64,000 nucleotides of DNA from Bifidobacterium asteroides. GTDB taxonomy: Bacteria; Actinomycetota; Actinomycetes; Actinomycetales; Bifidobacteriaceae. Shown piece after piece: positions 37,587-47,325 of the stretch. The stretch spans positions 481,690-545,689 of the forward strand of contig NZ_QGLK01000004.1 in the NCBI RefSeq assembly GCF_003202755.1, read 5' to 3'. Within the stretch, counting starts at the first letter, position 1; each line of letters begins with the position of its first letter. The translations under genes and the position numbers were made by a program. Below the pieces are notes generated by a model. It saw nothing but the letters and a program-made list of their open reading frames with translations, had not been told where the DNA came from and made no database searches.

Positions 37587-38501
37587 ATGAGCACCGAGGA
37601 TGAAGCACTGGCCCAGGCCATCGCTGGGCTGAACCTGCAGGAGTGGCAGCCCGCCGATGGCCGTTCCCGTTTCCTGGGCAAATCGCTGGACTTCCCCACT
37701 GGCCGCCTCTACGGAGGCCAGCTGTTGGGCCAGGCCATCATGGCCGGCGGGCGGACCGTGCCCGAGGGTCGACTGCCTCATTCCATGCACGCCTATTACC
37801 TGCGTACAGGACTCCTGAATCAGGATGTCCAGGCGGAAGTGGAGACCATCCGTGACGGACGTTCCTTCTCCTCCCGACGGGTTGACCTGCACCAGGGGGA
37901 ACGGACCATCCTGAACGCCCTGCTCTCCTATCAGCAGGTCGGCCAGGAGGGCGTCCGCTATGCCGACCCCATGCCGACCGGGCTGCCCGATCCGGAGGAC
38001 CTGCCTGGCTCCCGAGAGCTGATGGAACCCTATGCCGACAAGTCCCCCTTTGCTGACTACTACGCCCATCAGAGTCCCTTCGATATGCGTCATGTCGGCG
38101 GCACGGTACTGCTGGACGATGCAGATGATGCAGAACATGGGGATTCCAAGGACGACAGCAGGAGTCGCCAGGCCGTTTGGAGCCGTACCCAGGGGAGAGC
38201 CGAACTGGACCCGCTGATGCGCCGGGCCCTGCTGGCCATGGAATGCGATCAGATCATGATGGAGCCCGCCCTGCGCCGTGCCGGGCTGAGCATGACAACC
38301 CCGGGGATCTCCTTCGCCTCCATCGACCATGCCATGTGGTGGTATCAGGATATGGATCCCTGCGACTGGCACTGCTTCATCCAGGAGTCCCCTGTAGCCG
38401 ACCACGGCCGCAGCCTGTGCATGGCCAAGGTCTATAACCGCCAGGGTGACCTAGCTGCCTACATGGTTCAGGAGGCCATGATCAGGGTGCCCAAAGACTG
38501 A
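37587..38501 (+). CDS. tesB: Acyl-CoA thioesterase II
   Basis: 304 residues, double hot-dog fold. Motifs: YGGQLLGQAIMAGGRTV near residue 46, HSMHAYYLRTG, FSSRRVDLHQG, and in the second half FASIDHAMWWY with Asp, followed by the terminal DWHCFIQESP block and GRSLCMAKVYNRQGDLAAYM. Hydrolyses acyl-CoA to free acid and CoA; physiological substrate unclear. Probably co-transcribed with ettA. Confidence 0.93.
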   Translation: MSTEDEALAQAIAGLNLQEWQPADGRSRFLGKSLDFPTGRLYGGQLLGQAIMAGGRTVPEGRLPHSMHAYYLRTGLLNQDVQAEVETIRDGRSFSSRRVDLHQGERTILNALLSYQQVGQEGVRYADPMPTGLPDPEDLPGSRELMEPYADKSPFADYYAHQSPFDMRHVGGTVLLDDADDAEHGDSKDDSRSRQAVWSRTQGRAELDPLMRRALLAMECDQIMMEPALRRAGLSMTTPGISFASIDHAMWWYQDMDPCDWHCFIQESPVADHGRSLCMAKVYNRQGDLAAYMVQEAMIRVPKD

Positions 38502-38609
38502 GCTTCCACTACGTCATCGCATATTCTTCCCCAGCAAGGGATCAATAGCTTGGTCGACAGCAGGCCGGCTATCTTCAGAAACGTCCCCAGTTAGGGCCTT
38601 GAACGCTGT

Positions 38610-39167
38610 TCAGCTGTGCTTTTTGCTTGAATCGGCCTTTATCTCCGCCCTATCTGCGGTATCGGCCGCATCGGCCATCGGTCTTCGCGAGGACTTCTTG
38701 CGACGGTCGGGGTTCTCAGGCCCGTCATCCGGGGGCAACTGGCAGAGCCACTCCCCCACGGCTCCGGCCACCACATCGAGCAGACAGACCAGGGAGGCGA
38801 CCAGGCACTCCTGCATGACCCGTGTGTAATAGGGCGCGCCTGCATGACCCATGCTGATCAGGGCCTGACTGCCGTACCAGCCCAACAGGGCGGCACAGGC
38901 AATGCCCAGGGCCTTGCTCATGATCAGCACGTTGACCGCGAAGCGCAAATCCATCTGCTTGCGGTCCCCCTTGGCGTAGCGATGCACCTGGAAGGCCATG
39001 ATCAGGATGGCCAACCCCAGTAGGAAGAGCAATACACTGACCAGCCAGGGAACCCCCATCAGGTCCGTCCTGGTGGACATGCCCAGTTCCGAGATGCCGG
39101 CGCCTCCCATCAGGCCCAGAACCAGGGCGACCAGATAGTGCGCGAGCGGGGTGCGGCGGGCCCTCAT
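38610..39167 (-). CDS. DUF3180 membrane protein
   Basis: 185 residues, about four membrane spans (about 8-28, 38-60, 78-100 and 118-140) and a charged C-terminal tail. DUF3180 proteins are actinobacterial and are typically encoded directly after folK, as here. The ATG overlaps the folBK stop (ATGA). Function unknown; the constant link with the folate genes suggests coupling with their expression or membrane context. Confidence 0.85.
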   Translation of the reverse strand: MRARRTPLAHYLVALVLGLMGGAGISELGMSTRTDLMGVPWLVSVLLFLLGLAILIMAFQVHRYAKGDRKQMDLRFAVNVLIMSKALGIACAALLGWYGSQALISMGHAGAPYYTRVMQECLVASLVCLLDVVAGAVGEWLCQLPPDDGPENPDRRKKSSRRPMADAADTADRAEIKADSSKKHS

Positions 39168-40246
39168 GACAGACCGTCCAGAATCCAGTCCTCCGAGACC
39201 AGGCTGATACGGTCACGGTCAGGAGCACGGTTGGCCAGGCTGGCCAGACAGGATCCGCCAGCCCCAGGCAGGCAGTATTCAGGCTCCAAATAGGCCCAGG
39301 GAATCAGAATGCGCGATGGAGCATCGGCGGTCAGCAGAGGGGGGCGGTCCCGGGAAGACAGAACCGAACCGTCCGAGGTCTCCACCTCAACCACATCGGC
39401 ATCCAGTCCGCCCATCTGTCTGATAGGAGCGGCCACCATGTCCAGGGCCGACCGCAGCTCACCAAGATTCAGCGGCGTCTGCAGAATAACCACAGCCGAT
39501 AGACGCTGATCCCCCTGATCATCACGGTAGGCATATAGGGGCGAGATGCCGACCAGCTGACTGCCGGGAATTCCGTCCAGGGCTGCAAGAGCACGGAGCA
39601 TGGTCAACCGGTCGGTTCCCGATGCTCCTTCCAGCGCAATCACATCACGCATCAGAAGGCCCTGTGGCTTGACTCCTCCAACAGACGGCTGAGTGGACGC
39701 TTCGTTATCACTATCCGGATCCGAGTACAGGCCGCTCTGGGTGGAGAAGGTCAGGGGGTGACGCAGCCGGGCCTGTGCCGCATGGCCAGAATCAGCCTGA
39801 CCAGACAGCAGGAAGGAGGGATGCCCTAAAGAAGCATTCCCGCCGCTGCTAACCCGCCCGGATTCCATGCTGGCAGGGTTGCCTTCCACCTGATCGTCGG
39901 CTGCACGCTCAAGGGTGACGCCCACCTGAAAATCTACCCCAGTTCCCTGGTCAGCACCCAGACGGGTGACCGTGACCCGTGTGCGGCGGATCTGGTGGGA
40001 GAGCAGGATGGCATCAGCCACCTTGGCAGTCAGGGATTCCAGAATCTCATCAGCCGGCTCGTTCTGGATCAGGTTGACGATCCGACGGACAATCTGCACA
40101 TAGTCCACGGTCTGGGTGCCGTCGTTGAGCCTGCCTGCCTCACTCAAATCCAGGTAAAGGACGGCATCGACCTGGTAGCCCAACCCAGGCTTCTGCTGGC
40201 CGTGCAGGGGTGCGACCTTGATGGAACTCAAACGGATGGAATCCAT
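39164..40246 (-). CDS. folK: FolB-FolK fusion (dihydroneopterin aldolase / HPPK), catalytically degenerate
   Basis: 360 residues. The N-terminal 115 align with FolB (VDAVLYLDLSEAGRLNDGTQ, TVDYVQIVRRI, ILESLTAKVADAIL). The C-terminal 150 align with HPPK (TMLRALAALDGIPGSQLVGI, SPLYAYRDDQGDQRLSAVVI). A Ser/Gly/Asp-rich linker of about 75 joins them. In the FolB part the HG....E and HKP catalytic residues are not present (APLHGQQKPGLGYQ and VTRLGADQGTG). In the HPPK part GSN is EGAS, and the R..RWGPR block is missing although a DxD-like LDADVV remains. Start eight bases after AGGAG. No folE or folP lies between it and ftsH. Probably not a working two-step enzyme. Confidence 0.8.
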   Translation of the reverse strand: MDSIRLSSIKVAPLHGQQKPGLGYQVDAVLYLDLSEAGRLNDGTQTVDYVQIVRRIVNLIQNEPADEILESLTAKVADAILLSHQIRRTRVTVTRLGADQGTGVDFQVGVTLERAADDQVEGNPASMESGRVSSGGNASLGHPSFLLSGQADSGHAAQARLRHPLTFSTQSGLYSDPDSDNEASTQPSVGGVKPQGLLMRDVIALEGASGTDRLTMLRALAALDGIPGSQLVGISPLYAYRDDQGDQRLSAVVILQTPLNLGELRSALDMVAAPIRQMGGLDADVVEVETSDGSVLSSRDRPPLLTADAPSRILIPWAYLEPEYCLPGAGGSCLASLANRAPDRDRISLVSEDWILDGLS

Positions 40247-40326
40247 GATGTACGCTCCTCCCTCGCCTTGGAACATCCACTGCCACGCGGCCCTGGACCC
40301 TTCACTTCACCGGGCCAATCCGGAAT

Positions 40327-42441
40327 TCAGTGCTGGTCCTCTGTGGACGACCCGTTCACGCTGCGCCTGAGCTCCTCGGGGATCTCCACCGGGGGCTGCT
40401 CGGAGTCCGGCCGATCCGGCGCAGACAGCCAGAGCTGGCGCTCGGGAGCCTTGCGCAGACCAGCAAAGACCGCAGCCAGCTCGTCCTTGTTCAGGGTCTC
40501 CTTGACCAGCAGCTGTCGAACGAGCTCGTCCAGCACGTCACGGTTCTCGGTGATGATCCGCCAGGCCTCTTGGTGGGCCGTCTCGATAAGATTGTGGACT
40601 TCCTCATCGATGGCCTCGGCGGTTTTCTCCGAATAGTTGTGGGGCTTCAGGGCATCGAGTCCGGCATCCTGGTCGTTCTCATCAGCCCACTTGATGGCCC
40701 CCAGCTTGGATGAGAATCCATACTGCAGGACCATCTGCCGGGCGATGCTGGTGGCCTTCTCGATGTCGTTGGAGGCGCCGGTGGTCGGGTCGTGGAAGAC
40801 CACCTCTTCCGCCACGCGACCGCCCATGGCGTAGGCCATCTGGTCCAGCAGTTCGTTGCGGGACTGCGAGTAGCGGTCTGTGGTGGGCATGACCGCGGTG
40901 TAGCCCAGGGCCCGCCCACGCGGCAGAATGGTCACCTTGGTGACCGGGTCGGTGTGGTGCAGGGCCGCAGCAACCATGGCGTGGCCGCCCTCGTGGTAGG
41001 CGGTGTTGCGCATCTCAGCCAGGGCCATGCCCTTGGTCCGCCGCCGAGGTCCGCTCAGCACACGGTCGATGGCCTCGTCGATGGCCCGGTTGTCGATCAG
41101 CTGGGCATCCGAGCGAGCGGTCAACAGAGCCGCCTCGTTGAGCACATTGGCCAGGTCGGCGCCGGTGAAGCCAGGCGTACGCACGGCCACAGTGTGCAGA
41201 TCCACATCCGGCACGAAGGGCTTGCCCTTGGCGTGGACCTTGAGGATGGCCTCGCGGCCCTCCAGGTCCGGGGCCTCCACGGCCACCTGCCGGTCGAACC
41301 GGCCGGGCCTGAGCAGGGCCGGGTCCAGGATGTCCGGGCGGTTGGTGGCGGCAATGATGATCAGGTTGGTGTCGTTGTCGAAGCCGTCCATCTCGACCAG
41401 CAGCTGGTTCAGGGTCTGCTCGCGCTCATCGTGGCCGCCGCTCATGCCGGAGCCGCGCTTGCCGCCCACTGCATCGATCTCGTCGATGAAGATGATGGCC
41501 GGCGCATTCTTCTTGGCCTCGTCGAACAGGTCACGCACTCGGGAGGCGCCCAGACCGACAAACATCTCGACGAAGTCTGATCCTGCCATGGAGTAGAAGG
41601 GCACGCTGGCCTCACCGGCGATGGCCCGGGCCAGCAGGGTCTTGCCCGTTCCGGGGGGACCATAGAGCAGGACGCCACGGGGTATGCGGGCGCCCAGGGC
41701 CTTGTACTTGGAGGGATCCTTGAGGAACTCCTTGATCTCCTCCACCTCCTGGACTGCGGCCTCCTCGCCGGCCACGTCCGAGAACTTGGTCTTGGGGGTC
41801 TGTCCGTCGCTGAGCTTGGCGGAGTTCTTTTTGCCCCCCATGCCGAACATGCCGCCGCCGGCCGCCGAAGACATGCGCGAGAGCAGGAACCAGAAGACCC
41901 CCAGAATGATCAGCATGGGCAGGATGGAGGAGATCAGGTAGCTCATCATGCTGGTCTGCGGCACCACCGAGTTGTACCCCTCGGAGGGCTTGGCCTTTTC
42001 GACGGCCTTGACAACCTGCTCCCCCTGGGCCTCCACGTAGTAGAACTGCACATCCTTGCCGAAGTTCTTGGAGGTGCGGTTGCCGCGGAAGCCGGGTACA
42101 TCCTTGACGAAGTCGCTATTGAGCTTGAGCTCGACGACCTGCATCTTCTCGGTAATCTCGGCCTTCTTGACCATGCTGCTGCGGTCGTTCAGCAGCTCCA
42201 GGCCATCCTGGGTATTGATGGTCTGAGCGCCGTTCTGGCTGCTGAAGAAGCCGAAGATGGCCAGGATGATGACCACGGCCAGAATCCCCCAGAGCCAAGG
42301 GGAACGCCAGAATGAGCGGTTGCCCCCGTTGGGGCCGGAGCCGTTGTTGCCAAGGTTGAAGTTGAAGGGGTTGTTGCCCTTGTCCCCGTTGTCCCTGCCC
42401 CCATTGGGCGGACCCTGCTGCGGTCCCTGCGAGTAGCTCAT
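40327..42441 (-). CDS. ftsH: ATP-dependent zinc metalloprotease FtsH
   Basis: 704 residues. Gly/Asn/Pro-rich cytoplasmic N-terminus of 45, membrane span ([17 protein letters not shown]), extracytoplasmic domain to about 160, second span ([19 protein letters not shown]), and AAA module with [16 protein letters not shown] and [10 protein letters not shown]. The SRH region is [20 protein letters not shown]. The protease site is [12 protein letters not shown], with the third zinc ligand Asp further on. Degrades misfolded and regulatory membrane proteins. The start overlaps the hpt stop. Confidence 0.97.
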   Translation of the reverse strand: MSYSQGPQQGPPNGGRDNGDKGNNPFNFNLGNNGSGPNGGNRSFWRSPWLWGILAVVIILAIFGFFSSQNGAQTINTQDGLELLNDRSSMVKKAEITEKMQVVELKLNSDFVKDVPGFRGNRTSKNFGKDVQFYYVEAQGEQVVKAVEKAKPSEGYNSVVPQTSMMSYLISSILPMLIILGVFWFLLSRMSSAAGGGMFGMGGKKNSAKLSDGQTPKTKFSDVAGEEAAVQEVEEIKEFLKDPSKYKALGARIPRGVLLYGPPGTGKTLLARAIAGEASVPFYSMAGSDFVEMFVGLGASRVRDLFDEAKKNAPAIIFIDEIDAVGGKRGSGMSGGHDEREQTLNQLLVEMDGFDNDTNLIIIAATNRPDILDPALLRPGRFDRQVAVEAPDLEGREAILKVHAKGKPFVPDVDLHTVAVRTPGFTGADLANVLNEAALLTARSDAQLIDNRAIDEAIDRVLSGPRRRTKGMALAEMRNTAYHEGGHAMVAAALHHTDPVTKVTILPRGRALGYTAVMPTTDRYSQSRNELLDQMAYAMGGRVAEEVVFHDPTTGASNDIEKATSIARQMVLQYGFSSKLGAIKWADENDQDAGLDALKPHNYSEKTAEAIDEEVHNLIETAHQEAWRIITENRDVLDELVRQLLVKETLNKDELAAVFAGLRKAPERQLWLSAPDRPDSEQPPVEIPEELRRSVNGSSTEDQH

Positions 42442-43052
42442 GACTGCTCCCCCTGATCCTGATGATCCTGTTCCTGGGTCGGGTCCATGTATTCCTCGGA
42501 CCTGAGTACGGCTATCGAGTCAAGATTACGATACTGCTCGTCGTAATCCAGCCCGAAACCCACAACGAATTCGTCGGGTATGGCGAACCCTGGATACTTG
42601 ACATCCACCTCGACCTCGTGCCGCGAGGTCTTGTCCAGCAGGGTGAAGATCTCCACCGATGCAGCTCCCCGCTCCTTGAGATGCTCAACCAACCAGTGCA
42701 AGGTGTAGCCGGAATCGATAATATCCTCAACGATCAGAATATGCCGTCCGCGCACATCGCAGTCCAGATCCATCCTGATGTCCAGGTCCCCCTTGGAAAC
42801 GCTGGTTTTGCCGGCCGGATAGCTGGAAATGCTCATGAACTCGATCTGAACCGGTATGGTGACGGCCTGTGAGAGGGCGGCAAGCGTGTTGAAAGCCCCC
42901 TTGAGAACGGCCAGCATGATCGGATTCTTGCCCTGGTAATCCAGGCTGATCTGCTCAGCCGTCCGATTGATAAGCTCCTCTATCCGTTCCTTGGACACCA
43001 GTTCATGGTCGATATGGGATTGAATATCAGCGATGCGCATGGTCTCCATCAT
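42438..43052 (-). CDS. hpt: Hypoxanthine phosphoribosyltransferase
   Basis: Salvages hypoxanthine and guanine to IMP and GMP with PRPP. 204 residues. PRPP-binding motif HILIVEDIIDSGYTL is clear; PPi loop AVLKGAF; purine-contacting DEFVVGFGLDYDEQYRNL near the C-terminus. The start is ambiguous between ATG 43052, 43049 and 43040; all overlap the end of tilS. The tilS-hpt-ftsH order is widely conserved. Confidence 0.96.
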   Translation of the reverse strand: MMETMRIADIQSHIDHELVSKERIEELINRTAEQISLDYQGKNPIMLAVLKGAFNTLAALSQAVTIPVQIEFMSISSYPAGKTSVSKGDLDIRMDLDCDVRGRHILIVEDIIDSGYTLHWLVEHLKERGAASVEIFTLLDKTSRHEVEVDVKYPGFAIPDEFVVGFGLDYDEQYRNLDSIAVLRSEEYMDPTQEQDHQDQGEQS

Positions 43053-44136
43053 TGCATATGAGAATGACTTGACCCTTACGGATTGCTGTATGGGAGCTGG
43101 GAAAACGGGGCCCTTGCTGGCCGTGCCATCGGCAGACCAAATCGTCCAGAGCCCGGACCTGCACGGCCGTGAACCGAATACCCAGCTTGGTCAGCACCTG
43201 GGCCAGCAGGCGGGTGCGCAGAGCCGGGTGACAGTCGGCCAATCCGCGGGCATCCAAGCAGGCCAGAACCCCTTTGGCCTTTTGGCCCGAATTAGGGCTC
43301 ACAACCAGCCGCTGGTAGAGTCCATTCACCTGGGAGTCCAGGTAATCCTGGTCCAGACGGGCCATATCCGCACCTAGAGCCAGGCGACGGACCATGTCCC
43401 GGCCAGCGAAGCGATCCAAGGCAGGCAGCAGGTCATGACGGATCCGCGAGCGCAACGGCAACGTTTCGGGAAGCGTACAATCAGCCGGCTGATCGTCACC
43501 GTTGGTGGGATCGTCCCACCAATCGATCCTCTGCTGGCGACAAATGGCTGTGGTATCTTTCCGGTCCAGGTCCAGGAATGGACGCAGGTAACGCATTCCT
43601 CCACGCTCTATATGCCGAGCCATCCCGGTGATGGCCTCCAGCCCCTGGGAGCGAATCAGGCCAATCATCACCGTCTCGGCCTGATCATCACGGGTGTGTG
43701 CCAGGAGGACGGCCCTGGCACCCAACCTGAGGGCCTGCCCGGAGAGGGCTTGGTAACGGGCTGCGCGGGCATCTGCCTCAGGGCCAGCCGAAGTGACGGG
43801 TACATCCACTCTGGTGACAAGGACCGGATCCAATCCCAGCGCCCGGCAGGTTCCAGCCGCGTGCGCGGCAATCCGATCCGAATTAGGCACTAGACCGTGA
43901 TCAATCAGCAGAGCCCCGCACCGGAGCCCTGTCATATCGGCCACTAGGTGGGCCACGCAGGCCAGGGCCAGGGAATCCCGGCCTCCTGAACAGGCCACCA
44001 GAATCAGCGGAGCATCCGAATCGGGCCGGTGTACCCCGTGATGGGCGAACCGCTTATCCTGCAGGCCCAGGCCCTCCCGGCCCAAAGTCGACCGCAGGAG
44101 TCCCACCGCCCTTTTCATCTCTGCTGAATAGACCAT
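43027..44136 (-). CDS. tilS: tRNA(Ile)-lysidine synthase
   Basis: Converts C34 of tRNA-Ile(CAU) to lysidine so that it reads AUA. About 369 residues. PP-loop VACSGGRDSLALACVAHL; LLAHTRDDQAETVMIGLIRS; the WWDDPTNGD motif shared by TilS proteins. The long C-terminal substrate domain of the E. coli enzyme is shortened, as in actinobacteria. ATG 44136 chosen; the frame is open to 44214 inside dacB, and ATG 44118 is possible. Confidence 0.92.
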   Translation of the reverse strand: MVYSAEMKRAVGLLRSTLGREGLGLQDKRFAHHGVHRPDSDAPLILVACSGGRDSLALACVAHLVADMTGLRCGALLIDHGLVPNSDRIAAHAAGTCRALGLDPVLVTRVDVPVTSAGPEADARAARYQALSGQALRLGARAVLLAHTRDDQAETVMIGLIRSQGLEAITGMARHIERGGMRYLRPFLDLDRKDTTAICRQQRIDWWDDPTNGDDQPADCTLPETLPLRSRIRHDLLPALDRFAGRDMVRRLALGADMARLDQDYLDSQVNGLYQRLVVSPNSGQKAKGVLACLDARGLADCHPALRTRLLAQVLTKLGIRFTAVQVRALDDLVCRWHGQQGPRFPSSHTAIRKGQVILICNDGDHAHR

Positions 44137-44155
44137 GGTCCAGGCCGCTTCCCGC

Positions 44156-45661
44156 TCAAAGCCTATCCAGGGATCCGACCAAGGTGTCCACAGCATGCCG
44201 GGCAGCAGCCACATCCTCAGGATCGTTGACGACTACGGCAAAGACCAGAACACCGCCTGAGCGCCGAATCACATTGCCCGCCAGTGAAGTCACATGGTCC
44301 AAGGTGCCGGTCTTGACCCGGATCAACCCGTCTGCCTGATTGTCTATTTTTCGTCGGGCTGCTGTGCCTGTCAGCCCCACCACCGACAGACCCTTGACCA
44401 GGGGGGTCAGCCCCTTCTCAGACAGGGCCAGCTGCTGAACGTCCGCCAAGGTTCCCACCTTTAGACTGGAGCCAGGGGTCAATCCCGAACAGTCGGCCAT
44501 GTTGAGGCCCGCGGTGTCCACACCCAGCTTGCTCAGCGTGCTGGTCACGGCTTTCACGGCCCCGGCCGGGCTGTTGGGCATGTCCAGGGCCAAGGCGGTC
44601 AGACGGCCGAAAAGCTCGGCCAGACTATTGTCGGAGTTGCGCAGCATCAGTGACATGATCTCGCTGAGCCGTGCCGAGCTGATACGGGCCAGAACCTTGC
44701 CCTGGGCATGATCAGTCCTGTTCGGCTCCTGGGCATTGTCCACCTGAATCCCGAATTCCATCAGGCGGCTGGCAAAGACGGCTGCTGCGGACCCTGCCGG
44801 GTTTTGGACCCTGGGCACGTAGACCCCGCCTGCGTCCGGATAAGCAAGAGACTCAGCACTTCCCTGCCTGGCCTCATCCACCGCCATAGCTACAGGCTCC
44901 TGGAAGTAGATCCCGTCGGCATTGTTTGCTTCGATTCCCTTCGGTGCTCGATCTTCGCCGAATAGCGTGTCCTGGTAGGCCAAGGTCACTCGGCCGATCC
45001 CCCGCTTATGCAGGGCCTGGGCCGTCTTCTCGGCCAGAGTCCCCAGACCGGCCCGGCCATTGACGTGCAGAGGATCGTCCTTGCCGACCCCCAGAAGCAT
45101 ATCGCCGTGACCGCGCAGGGTCAGCGTCGCCTGCGCGGAGGAAGAGGAATTCAGAACCGCCTCAGTATCCAGTTGTGAGGACATATCCAGAACGGATGCG
45201 GCGGCTGCTGCTGTCAAGGTCTTCATGGTGGAGGCCGGCTGGCGCGCCTGGTCGGCATTCTTCTCAGCAAGCACGCGCCCATCAGCCTGCCGGACGACCA
45301 GCGAGTATGCATTGCCCAGGCCCGGCGTGCCGGCGAAAGTGTTAACCAACTGCTGAACCTGACCGGCATCCACTGCGGACCCAGGCTTGTCTGCGACCAG
45401 GGTCGGCGGCTCGCCCATCAAGACAGCAGGGGGGACCGAAGAATGACTGGTCTTGGTCAAGGTCAGAGGCCCGGGCACCAAATCGGCCAAGTCCATGCAC
45501 GCATAGCCGACAACAAGCACGACAGCCACAAGCATGGCCAAGGCCACCCGCCAGCGTCGCTTAATCCGACGACGGCGTGTCATGCGCAGCTGATGTCTGT
45601 CACCCAATTGCTCACTCCCGGACTTGCCTTCGCCAACCGAGTTCGGCTCGGTCAGCATCAT
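44156..45661 (-). CDS. dacB: D-alanyl-D-alanine carboxypeptidase/endopeptidase (PBP4, DacB type)
   Basis: Class C low-molecular-weight PBP that trims or cleaves peptidoglycan cross-links outside the membrane. 501 residues. Membrane anchor after a basic stretch (RRWRVALAMLVAVVLVVGYA, about 36-56). Active-site motifs: SxxK in PASTMKTLTA, SxN in LRNSDNSLAE, KTG in IRVKTGTLDH. Follows the ABC permease by 32 bases and overlaps little with tilS. Confidence 0.94.
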   Translation of the reverse strand: MMLTEPNSVGEGKSGSEQLGDRHQLRMTRRRRIKRRWRVALAMLVAVVLVVGYACMDLADLVPGPLTLTKTSHSSVPPAVLMGEPPTLVADKPGSAVDAGQVQQLVNTFAGTPGLGNAYSLVVRQADGRVLAEKNADQARQPASTMKTLTAAAAASVLDMSSQLDTEAVLNSSSSAQATLTLRGHGDMLLGVGKDDPLHVNGRAGLGTLAEKTAQALHKRGIGRVTLAYQDTLFGEDRAPKGIEANNADGIYFQEPVAMAVDEARQGSAESLAYPDAGGVYVPRVQNPAGSAAAVFASRLMEFGIQVDNAQEPNRTDHAQGKVLARISSARLSEIMSLMLRNSDNSLAELFGRLTALALDMPNSPAGAVKAVTSTLSKLGVDTAGLNMADCSGLTPGSSLKVGTLADVQQLALSEKGLTPLVKGLSVVGLTGTAARRKIDNQADGLIRVKTGTLDHVTSLAGNVIRRSGGVLVFAVVVNDPEDVAAARHAVDTLVGSLDRL

Positions 45662-45693
45662 CCAACTAGCCTAGTACTGGTCCTGTCACTGTC

Positions 45694-47325
45694 TCAGGAC
45701 TGCAGAGAGGCATATCGATCCAGAGTCAGCAGAATGGCCGACTGACGACGATCGAAGATTCGAGACCCTATAGCGACACCAACGGCAAGCACAATCAGAC
45801 CGTTCGCCAGTGCGACGGGCATGGGCAGCCAGAGCGGAAGAATCCCGACCGTGGTCATGGCCAGTAATGCCACCAGGAAGGTGGGCAACATAATCACCAG
45901 GCTAGCCAGCAACTGCAACAAGGGCAGGAAGCCTTGGGCAACGGCACGTCCCTGCGGTGAAGTGAAAGGTTGGTCCATGGAGGGCACCGGATAGATCAGC
46001 AGAGCCGAGAAGACCTGGGCAACTCCCAGCCCAGACAGGAGCAATCCTATGGTTACAGCCAGCATATCCAGGGAGATAACCAGATCTCGCCCGCCCTTCA
46101 TTGCCCCGGATAGTGCCAAAGTCACCAACCCAAGCAGGAGTATGCAGGGCATGGCCACGCTCAGATGGCTTCGGACACGTGACAGCCGGTCCTCACGACC
46201 CTTCACTCCCGCCGCTATCTCCATGCGCAGGGCAAGCCCATCGTAGGCCAATGCGTTGCCCTCGGGAACCTCCAGCACCCAGGCGCCCACAACCGGCCCC
46301 AACCATAGCATCATGGGCATCTGGCGGAAGATTACCGCGTACAGAATCACCACAACAAGTAGAAGCGGATAGCTAACAAGTTTGCGGGGGTCCTGACGAA
46401 GATAGATCAGCAATCGCGCGGTCATGGCATCCACAGCGTCCCGGGACCGGCCCAGCATCCCCAGCCCCTTGGGGGCAGACGACCTTTCAGCACTGGCCCC
46501 CGCGTATAAACGGTCATGACGCAGACACAGCATGCCGATCATGAAACAGAGAGCCAGGGTGGCCAGCTCCACACACAGACGTCCGACCAGAGCCCACCAT
46601 GATCCCGAGAGGAAATCCTCCGGCAGACGGGCGGCGGCGCCCAGTGGCGTCCAGGCCAGTATGTCGGCCAAGTGCTTGAGGGAATCAGTGTCGACTGCCA
46701 TGCCATCCATAATCCCGCTGTCCAGCAGAGAGGGCAGCAGACACAAAAGCATGATCACCACGGTGACCAGCAGATAGAGCCCGGATCGGGTGCGCTGGGA
46801 GACCATCAAGGTATCGACCAGGTCCAAAACAGCCCGGGATAAGGCCAGCATCACCATGACAGCCAGCAGGGCTGCGATCAAAGCCATGATCGTGGCTCCG
46901 ACACCCGTGCGGGCATAGATGGCTGTCAGAGCGAGAAAGCAGCCAAGACCGGTCAATCCTGCAGGCCCGGTCAGCCCGGTCAAGTAGAGCCCCACTTGCA
47001 GCTGGCTGTCAGGAATCCCGTAAAGGACAAATCGCGAAGAGCTCAGATTAGACCCTTGGCCCAGAAAGGCCAGTTGAATTAGGATCACTCCCAGAGTCAG
47101 TCCGACCAGGAACATGACCAATATGGTTCCCATGCGTTGCCGGTCGCCCGGACCGGCGCTGGGCAGCCAGCCCCCCAGTGTCAGCGCAGCCTGCCATGAG
47201 GCCAGGCAGATACCTATGGCCATGAGCAAACTGATGATGGCCCCGACCATCTGCCAGGAGGAGTGCTTGATCGTGCCCCAGGTAATGGACCAACGCATGG
47301 CGATGATGGTGGATGCCGTGCTCAT
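45694..47325 (-). CDS. ABC transporter membrane subunit, about 12 spans
   Basis: 543 residues with about 12 hydrophobic segments in two halves (1-250 and 320-543), separated by a charged loop with RLLIYLRQDPRKLVSYPLLL. This is the ABC-2-like large permease form common in actinobacteria. The ATG overlaps the stop of its ATPase (ATGA). Substrate unknown. The position before dacB may hint at a cell-envelope role, but that is weak. Confidence 0.8.
   Translation of the reverse strand: MSTASTIIAMRWSITWGTIKHSSWQMVGAIISLLMAIGICLASWQAALTLGGWLPSAGPGDRQRMGTILVMFLVGLTLGVILIQLAFLGQGSNLSSSRFVLYGIPDSQLQVGLYLTGLTGPAGLTGLGCFLALTAIYARTGVGATIMALIAALLAVMVMLALSRAVLDLVDTLMVSQRTRSGLYLLVTVVIMLLCLLPSLLDSGIMDGMAVDTDSLKHLADILAWTPLGAAARLPEDFLSGSWWALVGRLCVELATLALCFMIGMLCLRHDRLYAGASAERSSAPKGLGMLGRSRDAVDAMTARLLIYLRQDPRKLVSYPLLLVVVILYAVIFRQMPMMLWLGPVVGAWVLEVPEGNALAYDGLALRMEIAAGVKGREDRLSRVRSHLSVAMPCILLLGLVTLALSGAMKGGRDLVISLDMLAVTIGLLLSGLGVAQVFSALLIYPVPSMDQPFTSPQGRAVAQGFLPLLQLLASLVIMLPTFLVALLAMTTVGILPLWLPMPVALANGLIVLAVGVAIGSRIFDRRQSAILLTLDRYASLQS

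Noticed and set aside
36322..37590. 422-codon frame inside ettA on the same strand
   Set aside because: Out-of-frame shadow. The ettA frame carries both ABC modules without interruption.
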